Shown: positions 58,888-64,000 of the stretch, in pieces
How positions within the stretch are numbered: the first letter of the stretch is position 1
How the letters are laid out: each line of letters starts with the position of its first letter
From: Lepas anatifera
Lineage: Eukaryota > Arthropoda > Thecostraca > Lepadidae
Assembly (NCBI GenBank): GCA_034440635.1
Contig: JAOTON010001680.1
Span: 1,616,001 to 1,680,000 of the forward strand
Direction: 5' to 3'
DNA length: 64,000 nt
Position numbers and translations under genes: made by a program
The notes under the pieces: model-generated
Seen by the model: only the letters and a program-made list of their open reading frames with translations
Databases searched by the model: none
Told to the model about the DNA's origin: nothing

Positions 58888-59034
58888 CAGTGGCGGATTT
58901 AGACGGGTGGTTGGGGGAGGGGGCAGCAGAGCCAAACATCGCAAAAAACACAATGTTTTTGTATGAAAAGTTGTAGCACTTTTTAGTGAGAGGGGAGGCA
59001 CAGATCTATTTCCCCCACCCTAGATCCGCCAGTG
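58888..59034. mobile_element. Small CAGTGGCGG-type element
   Basis: It begins CAGTGGCGGATTTAGACGGG and ends CTAGATCCGCCAGTG, inverted termini of the hAT-like group. The interior is short and G-rich. No matching 8-bp duplication was found. Confidence 0.65.
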
Positions 59035-59049
59035 ACAAAGCGTGTTTGT

Positions 59050-59570
59050 GTGTTTGGCAATAAGTGCGGGTCACTGTGCCCTCTCGGCACGTGATCTTGC
59101 GGGGGACACTGCGACACTTGTCCGCGGGGAGGGTGCCGGGCGGGCAGGGGCGTGGCCCTCCCAGCCGGGGTTCCCCGCTCTGCATCCGCAGGGGGAAGGG
59201 GGTGAATGTGGCGGCTCCAGCAGCGGCCCACGCAGCAGTCATAACCGACCGCCTATCGCTCCAATCTGAGAATTTAGAAACGGAGGGCCGGCGGCCGCGC
59301 CGTGTGCTTTGGTGGCGCAGAAGGTGGCCTGTGACAGCCACAGTCGCCGCCGGCGCGTTTTTGCGGCGGCGCTCGGCGGCCGCCCCGCTGGCGCGCCCGC
59401 TGAGCCGAGCGCGCCAAAAACGCTATCGGAACTGACATCGCCGACACGGGTCGTCCGGGCTGCTGGCTGGAGGGGGCACCGCCGGCCTGCAGCCTCAGAA
59501 CAGGCCGGCAGAGCAGAGCCACCGGGCCGGACTGGCCGGGCCGTTTTTGCAATGGAGAGATAACTTCGGC
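59050..59570. promoter_or_regulatory. CpG-rich island 5
   Basis: Dense CpG sequence such as CGCCGCCGGCGCGTTTTTGC. Overlapping frames of 75-123 codons on both strands are compositional. No recognised protein. Confidence 0.4.
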
Positions 59571-59920
59571 TCCCTTCGTTTTATGAGAACGGACAAAACA
59601 AATGGCCGGGCGGCCATCAAGTGACTGGTGGGCTCGGCGGAGACGGGGCCGCCGGTAAATCCCTCTGTTTGTGTGACCGATGCCGCGCGACGCTGTTGAA
59701 GCTTTGGTTTGCTAGTGCACGTGCAGAAATTACATTTACAGACATCAATAGATACGAGCTAAGTACAAACGAATCTTGCAAACATAATAAAATGCATAAT
59801 TTTCCAATGCCCGTTTCACCTATTCTTATGTCCATCCCCACAAAATTCAGATAAAGTAACTTTCGTGTTCCAGCTTAGTCTGAAATCAATTTCAAAACGA
59901 TTTTAATTATAAAGCATAAT
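59571..59920. other. Unassigned non-coding DNA
   Basis: A short GC-rich start grades into AT-rich sequence. No gene or repeat is identified. Confidence 0.35.
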
Positions 59921-59922
59921 AG

Positions 59923-60158
59923 TAGGACGCAACCCAATGTTCCTGTTAGTTTTGGGCCGAAAAGTTGTTAATTTGTATTATACCTATTTCGAGCTCGCCT
60001 CTTTATCAAACACGGATCTGAAAAATATTTTTAGAGTTGTGTTTGATAGAAATAGTGTCAAATTCGTATTTGATAAAGAGCCGAGCTCGAAATATAACAC
60101 TTACAAATTAACTACTTTTCTCAGACCTAAACTAACATGAGCATTGGGTTGCATCCTA
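59923..60158. mobile_element. Foldback element of 236 bp
   Basis: It starts TAGGACGCAACCCAATG and ends CATTGGGTTGCATCCTA, so the ends are inverted and 15 of 17 positions pair in this reading. The arms continue inward for about 100 bp, with TTTCGAGCTCGCCTCTTTAT opposite ATAAAGAGCCGAGCTCGAAA. The 67-codon frame inside results from the palindrome. A MITE with a possible TA target. Confidence 0.88.
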
Positions 60159-61180
60159 TACCATTACATTAATGATTATGTTCACCATAAACTCCACTAT
60201 AAAACAAATAACTCTAGAACGCAGATACTCAGGAACCAGAGGCTTCAACAGACCCTGCTTCATCCTAGTAGTACCTAGATAATAGTGTTCACTTGTTTCC
60301 ATAAAACAGGAGAACACAATGAAATAAATACCTGTCAGGAGCACTTGTAACGAGCTCAAGTCAATTTCTTACAGCTTGTGATTTTTTTGGCGTGAAATTA
60401 TGTGAAAAATAATTGCCTCTTAGCACCTTTATTTATAATTTTCGCAGCATTTGATAAGTATTTTGAGGAATTTCTGATTCTCCATATGCCTATCCTTCCA
60501 ACAGGATAAGAGTTGGCAACGCCATATTACCCCAGCAATAAGTATGTTGTAAAGCGCCAATGCTAAAAGAATAAGCGGTAAGTCCAGCCCATTCGCAGCA
60601 GCGTACCCATGCCGCAAATCCCCCACACTATTTGTAGGTATAATCGGACCAGGTGGCTGAAGCTGGGTTCTGGGGTGCCGATTATTTTCCATACATAAGC
60701 TGGTGTCCTTCACGCCCGGCCGGCCGTGGCGGTGCTTTTCACTAGCAGTTTCTCTGTCGATACCGGGTAGGATATGCTGAGGCTGGCAGAGTCGTCACCG
60801 CTATTGGCTTCCATTGGGTGTGAGAAAAATGGATTCCCGAAGAGGATTTTTTGTCGACAGACACCAACACTTTCTAGAGACAAGCTACAACATCCGCATT
60901 TTGATTTAGAATCAAAACATAAAAAGGTAAGAGAAGCCCATTGTGAGCAGTTACTACAAGATGTGATCCGTGTTGTTCGACATAAACTAGTCAGTGGTCG
61001 ACAGAACTCCTCCTTTCCCCCACCTGAGCCCGCCGATGCTCGCTGTTTACCTTCAGTTTCCCGCCACAGTCGGGGGACCATGAAGGGAGCCAACTCTCCC
61101 CCTACCAACCCCACCATGATGCGGGCTGCCGCAGCGACCATTCATATTCAAATGTGGATATCATGATATCTTAACAATAA
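60159..61180. other. Unassigned non-coding DNA
   Basis: Opposed open frames at 60710-61166 overlap almost completely, so at most one could be real; neither has a recognisable motif. Confidence 0.35.
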
Positions 61181-61184
61181 ATAA

Positions 61185-61570
61185 CCGCTGCCGCCTGTGG
61201 CCGGCGCCGCCGCAAACAAAATAGTGATCAATCCACTACTATCGCCGCCATCGCCAACACGCAAATGAAGCGAAATCGTACTTTTATGAAAGTGCGCGGC
61301 GGGGGCGGCTGCGACAGAGGCCGGCGCCACGAGTGCCGCGATGTCACACCGCTGCGCCACCTGTGTCGCGGCCGGCAGCAGCTGAATGTGCGCCAGAGAT
61401 GTGTCAGAAATGGCCATCAAACCCGCCAGAATATGCGCCGGCTGACGCCGAACAAATCGCCGACTGATTGGCTTTTGTGTGGCCACGAGTCGTCGATTCG
61501 CCGGGCCAGGGGTGTCGGACAGGGGACACTTTCCAATTTCAGCGTGTGCTTTTTGCCTCAATATTCACGG
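61185..61570. promoter_or_regulatory. CpG-rich island 6
   Basis: GC-rich with many CGCC/GGCG words, and overlapping frames of about 140 codons on each strand. No domain is recognised. Confidence 0.38.
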
Positions 61571-61799
61571 GCGCTCACGAGAGCTCAGGGTCTGGTAGGA
61601 TCGACATGCCGACCTGGCAGCTGGCTCATTTTTTTGAAAATCACGGAAAGAATAGAGCATGTTTTATCATTTAATTTATTCACTGCATAGCTCGCAGACT
61701 CACAGAGGCCAGTTGAAGACTAGATCAAGGAGGCAAAAATTATACCATTCAAACTGGTACATAATGCGGTCTGTTGTGGGAATGACCTAGGACCCTAAA

Positions 61800-62015
61800 A
61801 AGATGATACAGATTACAGTAAAAGCGCTAAAAGACTGGCAGCCTAAAACGCCAAAGTCCAGAAACTAAAACGACCAAACCCTAAAAAGCCCAAAAAGGCT
61901 ACGTTAAGGTAAAGATAAGAAGAAAAAAGCGTGGGATGAGGTAAATGCAACGTTTCGGTCTTGGACCGTCGTCAGGCGAGGGGTGAAAGATGGAGGTGGC
62001 TAGAGGCCTGAGGTA
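61800..62015 (-). repeat. Left arm of 61.8-64 kb inverted repeat
   Basis: On the minus strand it reads, in order, CCTCAGGCCTCTAGCCACCT, CGCCTGACGACGGTC, AAGACCGAAACGTTGC and AGTTTCTGGACTTTGGCG, ending CAGTCTTTTAGCGCTTTT. It matches the plus strand at 63090-63330 and 63984-64000. The motif CTGACGA-hairpin-GAAAC is discussed in the findings. Confidence 0.85.
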
Positions 62016-63089
62016 ACCTATTTCCAAATACCGAGTGACTGGAGGCCTAAGGTAAACTTTTGGTCGAAGCCAAAAGTGTCGGCAATCCCAATACCCTCTT
62101 GCCGAAGGAGAAAGGGAACAATGTGTGGTGTGTTATGTCTGAACATGCGTCTGAGAGGGTGTCCCCGTATGTCGAATTTACCGCAAGAGTGGCCAGGAAG
62201 ATGTTTGCGTGTTGAGAGTAGGTCTGTAGCGCCGAATGAGGAATGATTCTGCGATTTTTCTGTTTGGGCCATCACTGGCGTATTTTAGAATTTTGATGCT
62301 CAAGTTGTCTGCTCAATTGATGCTTGTCTGAAATAAACATTCGTATAATCACTTGAAATACATAAATACCGAAGCTTGAGTCAAATAAGTTAGTTTGAAA
62401 CAACTTTGGATCTGAGGGCATTGTGCATCACCTAGTCTCCTTCTTTCTATCAGCACAAAAGAAGTCCTTACTCTTTCAAAATACGTAGAAAATAAACAAT
62501 GAAGATCGCACCAGAACATTAGTTCAGTTTCCAGTACGCAATCAAAGCTAACTTTTTCACTAGGATTTAAGTCAGTTGCTTGGTAAAATCTGCGACCTTT
62601 CAAAAAATTAGGAAAAACACGATTTCCTTTCAGCAGCTGCTCTGTCGATTTCAAAACCACGGGTGCAGTATTTCACGATGTTTCATTATATGCCTTACAC
62701 CCTCAAATCTCTGATTTTCTCTAAGCTTTGGCTGAGGGGTTACCGGCTGGCCGAAAAATGCCAGTGACTTTTAGTTTAGGTCGCTAGGTGTAGCAGTTTA
62801 AGTGTTATAGCTTCGGGCCCTTTGCCCGCGCAGAGATTTCTTCTACACTATTTTATCGGATTGAATAACGATTTATCGGTACATTAGGTATCGCAATTTT
62901 TGGAATCAGTCAACAAACAAGTCAGTGATAGTTTTGAAACAACTGTTTTTTACGAAAGATTCTTGTAATCAATAAAACATGTAAATAATCTTTAAAATAT
63001 GCTCTTCGGTGAGAATTTGAAGACTTAGATAAGCACAAAAACACATTTCAAAGTAGAGTGTTGTGCTTCTTTAAAGGTTTGAAAAAATG
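62016..63089. other. Central segment between inverted arms
   Basis: An 86-codon minus frame at 62018-62275 ends right where the left arm begins, in the orientation expected if the arm were a 3' region. It contains HLPGHSCGKFDIRGHPLRRM, which I cannot assign. A second minus frame at 62349-62660 is not recognised either. The centre is AT-rich. Confidence 0.35.
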
Positions 63090-63329
63090 TTTACCTCAGG
63101 CCTCTAGCCACCTCCACCTTGCACTCCTCGCCTGACGATGGTCAAAGACCGAAACGCTGCGTTTACCTCATCTCATGCTTTTTATCTTTATCTTTACCTT
63201 GACCTAGCCTTTTTTGGGTTTTTTTAGGGTTAAGACGTTCTAGTTTCTGGACTTTGACTTTTTTGGCTGCCTTCGTCTTATGATTTTAGATTTTAGCTTG
63301 TTTGGCTTTTTTTTGCCGAGAGGTTGGTT

Positions 63330-63985
63330 TTAAAGGGAATGTGGAACCATGGTCGAATCCGGGAATTTAGTGTGCTTACGGGTATTTTTTGCTGAAAATC
63401 ATGAAAACGTCCATGCTTTCTCTGAAAAGTATGCAATGAGCTCAATACTTTGATTTTTAAAACGCCCCTCTAGGGGGAATAATTGCTGGGGTTTACCGAC
63501 GCACCAATTGCCAGGGTCATACGGCGTCGCCAACTCTCACTCTGTTGGAAGGGATTTTGGGGATCAGATCGACTTATTCAGAGGCACCGCCGGGGCTTGA
63601 ACCCGGGACCAGTGGCTTAGAAGACAAGGGTGCTATCCACTAAGCCATCTCATCCCTCCCCTCTCCTGGGGGAAAATAGACCTCCGCCTGTGGATGACGT
63701 CATGATCTGGCAACTTCTACCATATTCAATAGGCTTCAAGGGCTTCGATTGGCTGATTACTCACCGTGATGTCAGCGCTGTCGTCACACCAACAGCTGAC
63801 AACTATGGCCGCCTGGCTGGGGTAGATTTGGGGTACATTTCAGGTAGGTTCTTAGCTTTTCTCCACGGAAATTTTGATTTGAGTTTCAAGACAAATGATA
63901 TATTGAGCACCGGGTTTTCCGGCATGCTTTACAACTTGGCTATATCAGTTAAAATCACGTTATAAAGGTGCCACATTCCCTTTAA
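63330..63985 (+). mobile_element. TTAA-flanked inverted-terminus element, copy 2, with nested SINE
   Basis: It begins TTAAAGGGAATGTGGAACC and ends GGTGCCACATTCCCTTTAA; the termini pair at all but one position. TTAA at both ends suggests a TTAA target, as in piggyBac-like elements, though the termini do not show the usual piggyBac CCC start. It encodes no protein. The 31073-31540 copy provides the version without the internal SINE. Confidence 0.88.
63482..63657 (-). mobile_element. tRNA-derived SINE nested inside the TTAA element
   Basis: Reading leftwards, the tRNA-like head occupies about 63656-63582, with A box GGCTTAGTGGATAGC and B box GGTTCAAGCCCCG (63604-63592). The anticodon loop position reads CTTCTAA, so it derives from a tRNA-Arg(TCT)-like sequence. 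The anticodon stem pairs poorly, so it is not a functional tRNA. The body continues to about 63483 and recurs at 29404-29501. Near-duplicates CCCCTCTAGGGGGAATA and CCCCTCTCCTGGGGGAAAAT flank it. Confidence 0.82.
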
Positions 63986-64000
63986 GTCTTTTAGCGCTTT

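Larger units (their letters stand above)
63090..64000 (+). repeat. Right arm of inverted repeat, interrupted by a TTAA element
   Basis: The plus strand matches the left arm from 63092 to about 63300, then is interrupted by the element at 63330-63985, and resumes with GTCTTTTAGCGCTTT at the window end. The arm probably continues beyond the window. Confidence 0.82.

Noticed and set aside
63120..63175. Active hammerhead ribozyme
   Set aside because: The core-like words CTGACGA and GAAAC and a short stem II exist, but the first stem-II pair is mismatched and the flanking strands show no complementarity for stem I.
63582..63656. Functional tRNA-Arg(TCT) gene
   Set aside because: A and B boxes are good, but the anticodon and acceptor stems pair poorly and the sequence continues into a SINE body that recurs at 29.4 kb.

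Overview
This window looks like intergenic or intronic DNA from a multicellular animal. I would guess a marine invertebrate, possibly an arthropod such as a crustacean, but nothing here fixes the species. It has no long intact open reading frames. It has tRNA-derived SINEs, a decayed CR1/L2/Jockey-group LINE, many small inverted-repeat DNA transposons, GA/CT microsatellites and isolated CpG-rich islands. There are no operons, ribosome-binding sites, CRISPR arrays or rRNA. I found no host protein-coding gene that I can defend; most open frames are short and many lie inside repeats or GC-rich islands.

Layout. 1-1.7 kb: mostly unassigned. 1.7-4.8 kb: a nearly full-length but multiply frameshifted LINE on the minus strand, covering endonuclease, reverse transcriptase and C-terminus. 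5.2-5.5 kb: a tRNA-headed SINE. 5.8-8.1 kb: one copy of a roughly 0.9-kb inverted-terminus element (called family C here), then a 1.1-kb repeat whose inverted partner is at 34.4-35.5 kb. 8.4-12.5 kb: the most complex structure, a 4.15-kb block with inverted arms of about 0.7 kb. Its centre holds a broken gene of a recognisable but functionally uncharacterised animal protein family. A 398-bp hAT-like element with a perfect 8-bp target duplication lies just after the gene, and a second one sits inside the right arm's family-C element. 13.9-14.4 kb: two adjacent foldback elements. 16.2-16.7 kb: a CpG-rich island. 19.7-20.5 kb: a partial family-C copy and local duplications. 23.4-27.7 kb: a four-copy 50-bp tandem repeat, a young SINE with a perfect 17-bp duplication, microsatellites and a 15-bp minisatellite.

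28.2-28.8 kb: a CpG island. 29-39 kb: dispersed repeats, a TTAA-flanked element, a degenerate GC-rich minisatellite, a second SINE and two hAT-like elements. 40-41 kb and 57.8-58.7 kb: two further family-C copies carrying conserved nuclear-receptor-type half-sites. 43-44, 51.3-52.4, 59.1-59.6 and 61.2-61.6 kb: further CpG-rich islands. 45.7-46.1, 54.2-54.9, 56.2-56.4 and 59.9-60.2 kb: more inverted-repeat elements. 61.8-64 kb: a three-level nest, with a SINE inside a TTAA element inside one arm of an older inverted repeat.

The working parts visible are transposon parts: the LINE would have supplied reverse transcriptase (not necessarily to these SINEs), while the small DNA elements encode nothing and would depend on transposases encoded elsewhere. 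I did not find a convincing new functional system. The best candidates for a second look are the 4.15-kb inverted-repeat block with its decayed gene, and the family-C elements that disperse paired AGGTCA sites. All repeat relationships were found by eye, so identities and boundaries are approximate.
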